Notes under the pieces: generated by a model
The model's database searches: none
What the model was told of the DNA's origin: nothing
The model's input: only the letters and a program-made list of their open reading frames with translations
Assembly (NCBI RefSeq): GCF_047511655.1
Contig: NC_133387.1
Coordinates: 45,426,853-45,490,852 of the forward strand
DNA length: 64,000 nucleotides
Reading direction: 5' to 3'
DNA from: Castor canadensis
Taxonomy: Eukaryota; Chordata; Mammalia; Rodentia; Castoridae
In this document: in pieces, positions 37,923-50,419 of the stretch
How the letters are laid out: each line of letters begins with the position of its first letter
Position numbering within the stretch: the first letter of the stretch is position 1
Translations under genes and position numbers: made by a program

Positions 37923-39517
37923 ATAAAGCATCTCAAACTTTCTTTCTGTGAAAAAATGAAGAAAATTACAAGGAAGTACTTATAAAATTATTGCTTGTCA
38001 CCTGTCACCCAACAGCTGTTCTTAGATTTTGATTTTTTTTTCTCTGCAACTGCAGACTGTCCCAATTCACTGTGAACATGAACTCAGCTCCCTTTCTCCA
38101 TTCTCTGAGACCTCACTGACAAAGGATAGATGATGAGTAGTGGTGATTATCAGCAATGCTTTTCTGGATGAAAAATCAAGGAGAAAATCTAGCATGAAAT
38201 TGACATTACTGTTTCAAAGTTCCAGCAACCAAACACTACCACACGAGCCTTCAAATGGTCATTTTCTCCATATCTTAGGACCTAGCCTCTTTGACATGAA
38301 TCTGGAAGTCATTCTAAAGCCACGCTTATTTCCAAATTTCTTCTTTGCTCTCTCCCAAAGTCCTTCCCTAAACAAACAAATCAGCCCAACAAACAACTGT
38401 TCCTCATCTGCCAGAAGAAATCAGCAAAATGATTATTTAGGAAAAGCAAACCTATTGGACAACAGACCAACAAAACCAAACTAACAGGAAATAATGTCTC
38501 TGCCAAGGGAACATTTTTTACTTAATTTTGCTGAAGATTCAATGATACTCATAGGAAGTAGTCTTATTCCCTTGCTTTGTCCTCATGAAGGACATACCTT
38601 TAAATAATTCCCCCAAGTAACAATTTTCTCCCTAAAGTATTCTCTCATTTCTTAGGAAACCTAATTTTTTTTTTTTTTTTTTTTTTTGGTTCTTGATCTT
38701 TTCTTTGATTCCCTCTGGCATTCCGCAACCCCACCAGTGATGTATTTGAATAATGTTTTTTATAACTTTAGGAAATTAATTAAGAAGTAAAAAGAAATAA
38801 AAGCTTTGAAAGAATCATTAGGAAAATAAAGCAAACATTCTCTACCTTGTTTGCCCTTGAGAATCACCTGGTGGAGCTTCTAAAACCCTTGGTCTTCATC
38901 ATACCCCAGACTAGTTAGATTACAATGGGGAGAGGAAGGGAGCTGGATAGCAGCAGTATGCTTTTGTAAGCTTTTCATGTGATTCCATTGTACGGTCAAG
39001 ATCAAACCTAAGGTAGAGTGATCCATCCTTAATTTAAGGAGTTAACTTTTTTAGATGATGGCTAAATTATAATAAAGACATATGTGTTTTCAAAAGAAAA
39101 GAGCTAGGTGAAGCTTAGAGCCATTTCTCTTGGGAAATCGTCTGCTATTTATTCTTTTTGATTGTCACATTGAAGATATTGACACTGGGATATGATGTAT
39201 TGGCTTCCAGATGGAATTATATTGCTTTTTTTTCCCCTGCAAGTAATAGCATCAAACATAGTAATAACTTGGCTATCAAATTTGTACATTTCAAACCTGG
39301 AAATGATTCCCATTACAAGTTGAATTTTATTTAGGGATAATTAAAATATTTCACAGTAAATATAATTTAAAGTAGAGGAAATTTTATTAAGTTTCCCATG
39401 GCTAAGATAATTAGACAGCTGATAAACCTTTTAAAATCAGTGATATGAAGTAAATCACTAAATAGCTTTATAGATATTCTACATTTTCAACCCACCCTGT
39501 ATATAATTCTGAGATAT
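37923..39517. other. Intergenic, no gene recognised
   Basis: Contains a 23-base T-run at 38665-38687, probably an old retroposon tail. The 114-codon frame at 38140-38484 has no recognisable domain. Confidence 0.35.
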
Positions 39518-39531
39518 TAGTAAATTAATTT
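39518..39531. repeat. Target-site duplication of L1, left copy
   Basis: TAGTAAATTAATTT, identical to 46449-46462. Confidence 0.93.
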
Positions 39532-40029
39532 AAAAATTTTTTTTTACTATTCATATGCACATACAATGCTTGGGTCATTTCTCCCCCCTGCCCCCACCCC
39601 CTCCCTTACCACCCAACATGCCTCCACCCTCTCCCCACCATCCCCTCGATACCCGGCAGAAACTATTTTGCCCTTATCTCTAATTCTAATTTTGTTGAAG
39701 AGAGAGTATAAGCAATAATAGGAAGGACCAAGGGTTTTTGCTAGTTGAGATAAGGATAGCTATACAGGGAGTTGACTCACATTAATTTCCTGTGCGTGTG
39801 TGTTACCTTCTAGGTTAGTTCTTCTTGATTTAACCTTTTCTCTAGTTCCTGGTCCCCTTCTATTGGCCTCAGTTGCTTTTAAGGTATCTGCTTTAGTTTC
39901 TCTGCATTGAGGGCAACAAATGCTAGCTAATTTTTTAGGTGTCTTACCTATCCTCATATCTCCCTTGTGTGCTCTAGCTTTTGTCTTGTGATCAAAATTC
40001 AATCACCTTGTTGTGTTTGCCTTTGATCT

Positions 40030-43000
40030 AATGTCCACATATGAGGGAGAACATATGATTGTTGGTCTTTTGGGCCAGGCTAACCTCACTCAGAATGATG
40101 TTCTCCAATTCCATCCATTTACCAGAGAATGATAACCTTTCGTTCTTCTTCATGGCTGCATAAAATTCCATTGTGTATAGATAACACATTTTCTTAATCC
40201 ATTTATCAGTAGTGGGGCATCTTGGCTATTGTGAATAGTGCTGCAATAAACATGGGTGTGCAAGTGCCTTTGGAGTAACCTGTGTCACAGTCTTTTGGGT
40301 ATATCCCCAAGAGTGGTATTGCTGGATCAAATGGTAGATCAATGTTTAGCTTTTTAAGTAGCCTCCAAATTTTTTTCCAGAGTGGTTGTACTAGTCTACA
40401 TTCCCACCAACAGTGTAAGAGGGTTCCTTTTTCCCCGCATCCTCGCCAACACCTGTTGTTGGTGGTGTTGCTGATGATGGCTATTCTAACAGGGGTGAGG
40501 TGGAATCTTAGCGTGGTTTTAGTTTGCATTTCCTTTATTGCTAGAGATGGTGAGCATTTTTTCATGTGTTTTTTGGCCATTTGAATTTCTTCTTTTGAGA
40601 AAGTTCTGTTTAGTTCACTTGCCCATTTCTTTATTGGTTCATTAGTTTTGGGAGAATTTAATTTTTTAAGTTCCCTATATATTCTGGTTATCAGTCCTTT
40701 GTCTGATGTATAGTTGGCAAATATTTTCTCCCACTCTGTGGGTGTTCTCTTCAGTTTAGAGACCATTTCTTTTGATGAGCAGAAGCTTTTTAGTTTTATG
40801 AAGTCCCATTTATCTATGCTATCTCTTAGTTGCTGTGCTGCTGGGGATCCATTGAGAAAGTTCTTACCTATACCTACTAATTCCAGAGTATTTCCTACTC
40901 CTTCCTGTATCAACTTTAGAGTTTGTGGTCTGATACTAAGATCCTTGATCCATTTTGAGTTAATATTGGTATAGGGTGATATACATGGATCTAGTTTCAG
41001 TTTTTTGCAGACTGCTAACCAGTTTTCCCAGCAGATTTTGTTGAAGAGGCTGTCTTTTCTCCATTGTATATTTTTAGTGCCTTTGTCAAAGACAAATTGG
41101 TTATAGTTGTGTGGCTTCATATCTGGGTCCTCTATTCTGTTCCACTGGCCTTCATGCCTGTTTTTGTGCCAGTACCATGCTGTTTTTATTGTTATTGCTT
41201 TGTAATATAGTTTGAAGTCAGGTGTCGTGATACCTCCAGCATTGTTCTTTTGACTGAATATTGCCTTGTCTATTCGTGGCCTCCTGTGTTTCCATATAAA
41301 TTTTCAATCTCTTTAATGAATGTCATTGGAATTTTGATGGGAATTGCATTAAACATGTAGATTACTTTTGGGAGTATAGACATTTTTACTATATTGATTC
41401 TACCAATCCATGAGCATGGGAGATCTCTCCACTTTCTATAGTCTTCCTCAATCTCTTTCTTCAGAAGTTTATAGTTTTCCTTGTAAAGGTCGTTCACATT
41501 CTTTGTTAGGTTTACACCTAGGTATTTGATTTTTTTTTGAGACTACTGTAAATAGAATTGTTTTCATATATTCTTTCTCAGTTTGTTCATTATTAGTGTA
41601 TAGAAATGCTAATGATTTTTCTATGTTGATTTTATATCCTGCTACCTTGCTATAGCTATTGATGATGTCTAGGAGCTTCTGAGTAGAGTTTTTTGGGTCT
41701 TTAAGGTATAGGATCATGTCGTCTGCAAATAGGGATATTTTGACAGTTTCTTTACCTATTTGTATTCCTTTTATTCCTTCTTCTTGACTAATTGTTCTGG
41801 CTAGGAATTCCAGTACTGTGTTGAATAGGAGTGGAGATAGTGGGCATCCTTGTCTGGTACCTGATTTTAGAGGGAATGGTTTTAATTTTTCTCCGTTAAG
41901 TATAATGCTGGCTGTAGGTTTGTCATATATAGCTTTTATAATGTTGAGGAACTTTCCTTCTATTCCTAGTTTTCTTAGAGCTTTTATCATGAAATGATGT
42001 TGGATCTTATCAAAGGCTTTTTCTGCATCTATTGAGATGATCAAGTGGTTTTTGTCTTTGCTTCTGTTAATGTGGTTTATTACGTTTATTGATTTTCGTA
42101 TGTTGAACCACCCCTGCATCCCTGGGATGAAGCCTACCTGGTCGTGGTGAATAATCTTTTTGATGTGTTGTTGAATTCGGTTTGCCATTATTTTGTTGAG
42201 GATTTTTGCATCAATGTTCATTAAGGAGATTGGCCTATAGTTCTCCTTTTTGGAGGTGTCTTTGCCTGGTTTTGGGATAAGTGTAATACTGGCTTCATAA
42301 AATGTGTTTGGCAGTTTTCCTTCCCTTTCTATTTCATGGAACAGTTTAAGGAGGGTTGGTATCAGTTCTTCTTTAAAGGTCTGATAGAATTCAGCAGAGA
42401 ATCCATCAGGTCCTGGACTTTTCTTTTTGGGGAGACTCTTGATTGCTGCTTCAATTTCATTTTGTGTTATAGATCTATTCAGGTAATTAATATCCTCTTG
42501 GTTCAGTGTTGGATGATCATATGTATCTAGAAATCTGTCCATTTCTTTAAGATTTTCAAATTTATTTGAATATAGGTTCTCGAAGTAGTCTCTGATGATT
42601 TCCTGGACTTCTATGGTGTTTTTGTTATCTTCGTTTTGCATTCTTGATTCTACTAATTTGGGTTTTTTTCTCTCCTCATTTTAGTCAGGTTTGCCAGGGG
42701 TCTGTTGATCTTGTTTATTTTTTCAAAGAACCAACTTTTTGTTTCATTAATTCTTTGTATAGTTTTTTTGGTTTCTATTTCGTTGATTTCAGCTCTTATT
42801 TTTATTATTTCTCTCCTTCTATTTGTTTTGGGATTTGCCTGTTCTTGTTTTTCTAGGAGTTTGAGATGAATCATTAGGTCATTGATTTGGGATATTTCAG
42901 TCTTTTTAATATATGCACTCATGGCTATAAACTTTCCTCTCAGGACTGCCTTTGCTGTGTCCCATAGGTTCCGGTAGGTTGTGTTTTCATTTTCATTGAC

Positions 43001-43823
43001 TTCCAGGAACTTTTTAATTTCCTCTTTTATTTCATCAATAACCCATTGTTCATTAAGAAATGAGTTATTCAGTTTCCTGCTGTTTGCATGTTTTTTGTCT
43101 TTACTTTTGTTGTTGAGTTCTAGTTTTACTGCATTGTGATCAGATAGTATGCATGGTATAATTTCTATTTTCTTATATTTGCTGAGGCTTGCTTTGTGCC
43201 CTAGGATATGATCTATTTTGGAGAAGATTCCATGGGCTGCTGAGAAGAATGTATATTGTATAGAGTTGGATGAAATGTTCAGTAGACATAAAGTAGGTCC
43301 ATTTGATCTAATGTATATTTTAGATCTTGAATTTCTTTCTTGATTTTTTGTTTGGATGACCTATCTATTGATGATAATGGGGTGTTAAAGTCTCCCACCA
43401 CCACTGTGGTGAAGTTAATACATGCTTTTAAGTTTTTCGAGGTATGTTTGCTGAAATTGGGTGCATTGACATTGGGTGCATATAGGTTGATAATTGTTAT
43501 TTCCTTTTGGTCTATTTCCCCTTTTATTAGCATGGAATGTCCTTCTTTATCTCGTTTCATCATTGTAGGTTTGAAGTGTACTTTGTCAGAGAGAAGTATT
43601 GCTACTCCTGCTTGTTTTTGGGGGCCATTGGCTTGGTAAATCTTCTTCCAGCCTTTCATCCTAAACCTATGCTTATTTCTATTGTGAGATGGGTCTCCTG
43701 CAAGCAACAAATTGTTGGATCTTCCATTTTAATACATTTCATCAAAGGGTGCCTTTTGATGGGTGCATTAAGTCCATTAACATTAAGTGTTAGTACTGAT
43801 AGATATGTGGTGATTCCTGTCAT
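40030..43823 (-). pseudogene. L1 ORF2 (endonuclease/reverse transcriptase), broken
   Basis: ORF2p nicks target DNA and reverse-transcribes L1 RNA in place. From ATG 43823-43821 the pieces show the AP-like endonuclease (LNVNGLN, then PTICCLQETHLT, then [16 protein letters not shown]), a linker, and the reverse transcriptase ([39 protein letters not shown] and the catalytic [11 protein letters not shown]) at 42641-41469. The C-terminal part, with the Cys-rich segment, lies at 41120-40206. The frame changes at least four times between these pieces, so no full protein can be made. Confidence 0.92.
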
Positions 43824-43873
43824 TTAGTTGTCTTAGTTGTTTGAAGGTTTGATTGTGTGTACCTAAGTTGAGG

Positions 43874-45068
43874 TTACTCTGTACTTTCTTGCTTTTTCTT
43901 TTCCTGTGGTTTGATGCTGCCTGTCCTTTTATGGTTATGTTGGGTTTCACTTTCTGTGTGCAAAATCTCTTGAAGAATCTTCTGTACTGGTGGCTTTGTG
44001 GTCACATATTGTTTTAGTTTCTGCTTATCATGGAAGACTTTTATTGCTCCATCTATTTTGAATGATAGTTTTGCTGGGTAGAGTATCCTGGGGTTGAAGT
44101 TATTTTCATTCAGTGCCCGGAAGATCTCTCCCCAAGCTCTTCTTGCTTTTAATGTTTCTGTTGAGAAGTCTGCTGTGATTTTGATGGGTTTACCTTTGTA
44201 TGTTACTTGTTTTTTTCTCTCTTACAGCCTTCAATATTCTTTCCCTTGTTTCTGAACTTGTTGTTTTAATGATGATAGGTCGTGGGGTAGTTCTATTTTG
44301 ATCTTTGGTGTTTTGGAGGCCTCTTGCATCTGTATGGGAATATCTTTCTCTAGATTTGGGAAATTTTCTGTTATTATTTTGTGGAATATATTACGCATTC
44401 CCTTTGCTTGCACCTCTTCTCCTTCTTCAATGCCCATGATTCTCAGGTTTGGTCTTTTGATGGAGTCAGTGAGTTCTTGCATTTTCTTTTCACAGGTCTT
44501 GAGTTAATTAGTTGTTAACTAATAGTTTTTCAGTTTTTCCTTTAGTTAACACTTTATCTTAGAGTTCTGAGATTCTGTCTTCTCTTTGTTCTATTTTGCT
44601 GGATTGGCCTTCTGTTTTGTTTTGCAATTCTGTTTCGTTCTTTTCTCTGAGGTTTTCCATATCCTGGGTGGTTTCCTCTTTAATGTTGTCTATTTTTGTC
44701 CTGAGTTCATTTATCTCTTTATTAATCTCTGTTTCACTTTGGTGTTTATACAGTGCTTCTATGGTTTGCTTTATTTCTTTTGCTTTTCCAAATTCTCTAT
44801 TTTTGTTGTCTTGGAATTTCTTGAGTGTCTCCTGTACATTTTGGTTGACCCTATCCAGTATCATCTGTATAAAATTCTCATTGAGTACCTGTAGTATTTC
44901 TTCATTTAAATTATTCTTGTGGGTTTCATTGGGTTCTTTGGCATAGTTTATCTTCATTTTGTTGGAGTCTGGATCTGAGTATCTGTTTTGTTCAATTCCC
45001 TCTCGTTCCTGTACTAATTTTTTGCTGTGGGGAAACTGGTTTCCCTGTTTTTTCTGTCTTCCCATCAT
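43874..45068 (-). pseudogene. L1 ORF1 (RNA-binding protein), broken
   Basis: In active L1s, ORF1p is a trimeric RNA chaperone that coats the L1 transcript in the cytoplasm. Here the N-terminal part (MMGRQKKQGN...) is followed by a long polar, charged, coiled-coil-like stretch. The frame then changes at about 44490-44560 into the RRM-like part (PNLRIMGIEEGEEVQAKGM). A C-terminal region rich in Lys and Gln ends at TAA (43876-43874). At least one frameshift separates the parts. ORF2 starts 50 bp further on, the usual short L1 spacing. Confidence 0.88.
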
Positions 45069-46448
45069 TGCCCTTCGTGTTATTGTCCCTGTACTGTGTG
45101 CAATTAAGTATTTTCTGGCTTGTAATAGTAGCACTAGTGTTATTTAGAATGAAGGAGTGAGAGGAGATGGAAAGCAAAGAAGTTAAAGGAAAAGGGAAAA
45201 ACAAACAAGTAGAAAAAACAAAACAAAGAAACAAACAAAAAAAGTTTCAAAGATGTAAACAGGGAGAGACAGTGTACTAATCAACTGTAAGCTGAAAAGG
45301 CATCAGAGAGACAGAGAGAGGATTGAAAATAAAAAAAAAAATAAATGAAAAAAAAATAAAAAATCTCCAAGTTCAAATGCAAAAAAGTTTCAGTCGTAAT
45401 AATTTTGGTGTTCATCCCTCAGCCTCCAGTCCTGGAGATGGTGCCTCAGATGTTGTTCTGTAGTTGTCTCATCAAAGGGGAAAAGTAAAATAAAACAAAA
45501 CTGCACAAAACAAAAAAAAACCCACAAAGTGTCCCAAGTTCAAATGCAATACAGTTTCAGTAAGTTTTCAGCATGCAGGTGTAGTTTGGTTGTTGTCTCA
45601 TCAAAGGTAGGGAGAGAGAGAGAAAAAAAAAAAAGAGTCTGGAGACAAGTCTGTGAATGGCTAGCTGTGGCTGTGGCTTGCCTGCCCACTGCTGTCAGCC
45701 TGCTGTTGCTGGAGGCATTATTTATGCAGATCTCTGGGGTGAGCTTAGCACTCCTCTGGCCCCACAGGCTTTGTTTACTCAGAGTTCTCCTGTTTGCGAG
45801 CTGCTGGTACAAGCTTTCCCCTTTCCAAGCACACCGGGGGAGGTGACACTGCACCTGCTTTCTCAGGCCAGTGTGTTTATTTACAGCTCACGTGGGAAGT
45901 GGGTCTTCCTCCCTCTCCTGTGGAGTTTTCCTCCCTCCGCCACTTTTACAAGCTTTCCGGCTCCTGGTTGCTGGGCGTGTGCTGCTGCTCCTGCCTTCTC
46001 CAGCCCGGCTTGTTTATTTACAGTTCTGTGAGGGATTCCCCTCCCCCCTCTTTGGCGCTTAGGGCACCCCATCCTCTTTGCTACTTGTCTTTATTGTTCT
46101 TATTGCTTATTACTCAGTTTCTCTTTTTTTCCCTGGGTGGGGGTCGGTCTGTCCAGGAGGCTATGCTCATCTGGCCCAGGGAGTACCATGTACCACTTAG
46201 CTCACCTTGTGGTCCATGTCTTCCCAAGCCATCTGGGTGCTGGCATCTGGTGGCGCAGGAGCCCTCCTGGTTTCTCCATTCAACGTGAAGTGGAGATGCT
46301 ATGCGTGGGCTGGAGGTGTGGAGGGGTCAAAGTTTTGCCTCTTCTCAGTGTTTTTGCCTGTAAGGTGTATCTCCAGTGTCTCTCCAAGATTTTACTTTAG
46401 GAGGCCCGTTTTCTGCCTCCTCCCTCTAGCTGCCATCTTGGAATCCTC
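45069..46448 (-). promoter_or_regulatory. L1 5' UTR / internal promoter region
   Basis: GC- and CT-rich compared with its flanks. It is the segment between the L1 5' end and ORF1 that in L1s carries the internal pol II promoter. A-rich simple stretches lie at 45180-45370 and 45500-45640. Whether it still drives transcription cannot be judged. Confidence 0.7.
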
Positions 46449-46462
46449 TAGTAAATTAATTT
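46449..46462. repeat. Target-site duplication of L1, right copy
   Basis: Identical to 39518-39531; marks the 5' end of the - strand L1. Confidence 0.93.
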
Positions 46463-47645
46463 TAACATTAACTTCTGAGCCCAGAGTTATCTGCCCCAAA
46501 CAGTGAAAACTGAATTCCATCTTTTCCACAATTCAATAAATGCTTATGAAGGAACTGGGAAATTTTCCTGTATTGTATTTTTTTATGTATTATATATATG
46601 TACAGAATTTTGCCTTTAAAATGTTTCTCTTACTCTAAAAGTCTCCAAATACCACTCAGGAACATCACCCCTCCAAACCAATTGTTCTGTGCCTTGGGTA
46701 AATCACTTTGCCACTTGTATTAATGCTAACACCCATAAATTACAAAAATCCACAATACCTCAAATGTACCCAATACCATAACAACCTTCAAAACTCAAAA
46801 ACTACAGTAGAAATAAGAATAGGTAAAAACTTAGAAAATATCACTTTGTTTTTTCAAGTAAACATAGCACATTGATAAAAAAATGACCACATATAACTTA
46901 CAGAGAAATGTGATTGGGTTTGAATTCTTCATTGCCACATACCCTGTTCTCCAAGTTTTGTTTTCATATTTCTAGTTTGTCTTTGCTTAGCCTTTTTTCT
47001 TCAGACTTTTGAATAGCTTTAAGTATGCCTTACATTTTGCAATTATGTCTTTCTTTCTTGATCATCAGTCTGAACATTTTACAAAGTATTTTTTCTGATT
47101 ACAACAGCAACTGGGAAATACAGAAGGCATAAGAGAAAAAAAAAAAAAAACCCAAGCACTTCTAATCCTGTACTCCAAGGACAACTGTTATTAGCATTAT
47201 GTTATATTACATTTTTTTTATCTTTCTGTCCTTTATAAAACATTTGTTATGAAATGTTTATATGCCACCTATTTTTAAAAAATGACATTATTCTTCAGGT
47301 ATTGCATGTTCCATTTGTTTGCAAAACCAGCAAGCACAATGCACTCACTTTTTTATGTTTCCACTTCAGTTATTCAGAATGCCCACTCATGTTTCTACTG
47401 ACCTTCACATAAGATTTAAAACAAAACTGCCATTGTAGTTTTCAATGGATTTCACTCCTTATGAATTTTGTGATTATGTGCAATATGCTTTACTCTGGTC
47501 TGCCTAATTCCCTCAATGGTGAGTCATCAGAAGGCTGGTCATGTAATTTAGCTTTCAAACAGGGATTGTTTTGAAATGAAAGGGAAGCTATTAATATTTA
47601 GCTTAGGATAACAGGCTTACACCAAAAGTATTTAGGACAAAGTGA
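46463..47645. other. Intergenic, no gene recognised
   Basis: AT-rich, with possible old L1 pieces (around 47090-47290) too diverged to call. Confidence 0.3.
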
Positions 47646-47649
47646 AATC

Positions 47650-49451
47650 TGTAAGGACTCCACCCTGAGGATAGCTGCAGATAGTTGAATATGTTTGGCT
47701 ATAGTTGAGGGAGATGGATTTTCAGACCTTGTCTGTTTGTCTGTATGACCATCTCTTTCTCTCTTTCTTTCTATCCCTTTCTCAGAAATCTGACAATTGT
47801 CTAACTTGTTGACATTTTCATGCCTAGTCAAGAATCTTCTGTTTGTTATCATTATTGATCTTGCCTTGCTGTTTTTCAGATTCCACTTGGTCTTTGTGAT
47901 GAACACATAAGGTTCAAGTGAATTTAAAAAAATTAGCTTGTCTCTGCTTTACAACTTAAGCGTTGTGATTTTTGACTTTTGGGAGTCATACACTCAATAT
48001 CCTCCTTGCTCAAATAGAATTCATCTTAATCTTGTTTTCTTATATTCTGCAGGCATATTGAGGGTGCTCAGGGAATCTTCAACAAGTGGTTCCCTATCTA
48101 AGAGTTATCAATGGGTTCAAACTTGCTTGATACATTAGTTTTCTTGGTTACTATACATTCAACTTCATAAACCCAAATGAGTATACGAAGCTGATTATAG
48201 AAAAGATAATGACAGTTTGCATTTACTTCTACTTGGCAAAATGATAGTACCAATAGTTATAATACAAAGGATTAGCAAGAAAAAAGCAAAACAAAAGAAA
48301 ACAAAGGACTAGCAAGATCTGCAAAGAACAGCACATCTTCAACATTTCCAGATTTTTCTCTAAGATGTTGCTGTACCATAAGTAACAGCTTTATCACTGT
48401 TAATGCTTTAGTTTAACTTCTCATCATTGAGGAAGTCCCAAAGGAGCTTCTGAATCTTGGGAATATGGGCAGAGGCACCAGGATGGTCATGGATCCATGA
48501 TTTGTCTTTATTAACATCGTGAAGAGTTTTCTCCATAAGATTAAGTGTGCTACATAACATGTCAGCATTCAATTATCAAAATAGACCTGGTCAATAGAGG
48601 TGCAAAGGATATTAATCTAAACTTTGTCCTGCATGTTGAAAGTGAGTATTTACTGTGTTCAAAAGTATCAGAGAATTGCCAGATAGACTCCTTGGTTTCA
48701 CTAATATCCTTATTATTTTGTTCTTGACTTTGATCTGGTTGACCTTTGGTTCAGGAAATTTTCTCTATTCAAGAAAATGTCCCTAACTGAAGAATAGACA
48801 TCAAGGATTTCATCTTCAAAAGTGAGGCTGACTATATCAAAGTGCTAATTCTTGTGCCAACGATAAGCATGTTTCATTTGATAGCAGTCATCCTGTCCCA
48901 GGCACAGCAGAAGTATCACTTAGCTTCTTGACAATAGAGAGATGAGGAATGTTGCTAGCATTGTTTGTGCCTGGCCCTGGGAGTCCATACAGCTCACATG
49001 AAGTGATATCTCAGCTTGCCAAAGTTACCTTTTGTATTTTTGTTCATCTTTCTTATTTATTTATTTATTTTTATTCATATGTGCATGCAATGTTTGGGTC
49101 ATTTCTCCCCCTTTCCCCTGGCCCTTTGTTCATCTTTCTGAAACCAATGTTTAGATAGAAGTTTTTCATTTTCTTTTTGTGCTGCATCTAGGCCTTTGGT
49201 CTTCCTGGCTTACTGGAGAATTGAATAATCAAATCTATGTTCAATCATACATTTATCATTAAAAATCAGATTGTGAGACTACTTGTAACTTTCTATTTGC
49301 AGTATCAATGACCATTTTATATCTGTAAAGATGATATAGTGTGGATGATCCTCCCTGAAACTTGGCAATGATCTCAACCTTTAATCCTGGAAGCAATCCT
49401 CTTAGTAATACTTGGTATAAGATCAAATCCAGCTGCAGCTTTCTTCCACAT
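47650..49451 (-). pseudogene. HSPA8P: Processed HSP70 (HSPA8-like) pseudogene
   Basis: On the - strand, an intronless, heavily mutated copy of a cytosolic HSP70 chaperone can be followed almost end to end. In order: the start region (ATG at 49451, then AAGFDL); KVEIIA-KFQG; GRPK and KNFY; V-C-D-SQ-QA; NMLIV (family NVLIF) and TFEDEILDV; KDISE; LNADM-TL and IPKIQKLLWDFLND; KLN-SINSDKAVTYG; EKSGNVEDVL; ILIWVYEVE and SKFE; VESEK-QGKINNDNKQKILD; and AKHIQLSA near the end. Many stops and shifts break it. The KIN-D-KQKILD segment fits HSPA8 better than HSPA1 or HSPA2. HSPA8 has introns, so their absence supports a retrocopy. A 71-bp L1 piece interrupts it. No clear poly(A) tail or flanking duplication remains. 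The symbol is descriptive only. Confidence 0.85.
49039..49139 (-). mobile_element. 71-bp L1 3'-end insertion with 15-bp duplication
   Basis: tttgttcatctttct occurs at 49039-49053 and again at 49125-49139. Between them, 49054-49124 is a T-rich start followed by ttattcatatgtgcatgcaa and a C-run, the 3' tip of an L1 in reverse. It sits inside the HSP70 pseudogene. Confidence 0.9.
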
Positions 49452-49714
49452 GGCTGCTGGGGAAGATTGATCTGGTTTATTAGAGACAGACATGCACACA
49501 AGAGCTGTTGCTGTATTCAATAAACTTATTATTTCAACATATAAAGATATGAAAACCTATAAAGAGCTATATAATAAACTTGACTTTGGAATTTAAACTC
49601 TTTTTCTCATTTTTTAAATATTTTATGTTAAATCATTTTAAATATTTGAAAGTATATGCATGTTTATATTGCTTGCTGTCTTCTACCTGTGCATCTCAGT
49701 GTTTTGTTTGTGAT

Positions 49715-50400
49715 TTTTCTGTGGTGATATGTACAGCTCTAATTTATTCACTATTGCACAGCATTCCCTTGTTTGAATATATCTAAATTTATTTATTCAT
49801 TTTCTCCATTTTCTTAGTGATATATTATTAGAATGTTTCTTTTTTATTATTACAAACAATGCTTTTATGATTTGAAAGAAAAGATGTATGGATTTAATTA
49901 TATTAAGATATAAACTATATCCAAAACATCTTAAAGAAGTGGAGAAGACAGTCTGCTAAATATATTTTCGGTGCATATAACCATCAGAGGGTTAGTATCC
50001 AAGATTTATAAAGAACTACAAATCAATAGAAGAATATAAAAACTTCAATAAAATGGGAAAAAGTTATGGGGCAATTTACAAAGGATTGGAAGAGTAAACC
50101 CAAGTGGCCAATAAAATATTAAAAAATGCTCTAACTAGAAATATAGAAAAATGCAAAGAAAACCTGCAAGAACTATACTTACTATCTTGTTTTTTTTTTA
50201 AAACATGATGAGCCCAAATACTAGCAAAGATGTAGATTGATGAAAACCTTTTTTTTGTTTGCCTTGAGGAGGTTTAAATTGATTCACCCCTTTTGGAGAA
50301 CAAATTGATAATGTTTAGTAAATTTTTAGATAAGAATGAATACATAAATACTAGAAAAACTGTTACTCAGGTATCTGGGGAGATGTATATGACTGTATGT
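49715..50400. mobile_element. Ancient L1 pieces (mixed orientation)
   Basis: The stretch 49715-49875 resembles reversed L1 3' sequence. From about 49930 to 50370 a + strand ORF2 C-terminal stretch is recognisable, with many stops (gtatccaagatttataaaga, aaatgggaaaaagttatggg, aagtggccaataaaatatta). Confidence 0.6.
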
Positions 50401-50419
50401 CACTCATTTTCAATGAGCA

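Larger units (their letters stand above)
39532..46448 (-). mobile_element. Nearly full-length LINE-1, - strand
   Basis: A 6.9-kb non-LTR retrotransposon flanked by a 14-bp target-site duplication. On the - strand the order is a 5' UTR of about 1.4 kb (46448-45069, starting ggattccaagatggcagc), ORF1 (45068-43874), ORF2 (43823 to about 40030), a 3' UTR with G-rich tract, and a short poly(A) seen as the T-run at 39536-39543. Both ORFs are broken by frameshifts and stops, so the copy cannot move by itself. The clean duplication and readable ORFs suggest a fairly recent insertion compared with the MIR and old L1 pieces nearby. Confidence 0.95.

Noticed and set aside
38140-38484. 114-codon open frame
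   Set aside because: No homology I recognise, AT-rich surroundings, no promoter or splice context; likely chance.
44586-44946. Open frames on the + strand through the L1
   Set aside because: They are antisense shadows of L1 ORF1 and rich in Phe/Leu as expected from A-rich sense sequence.
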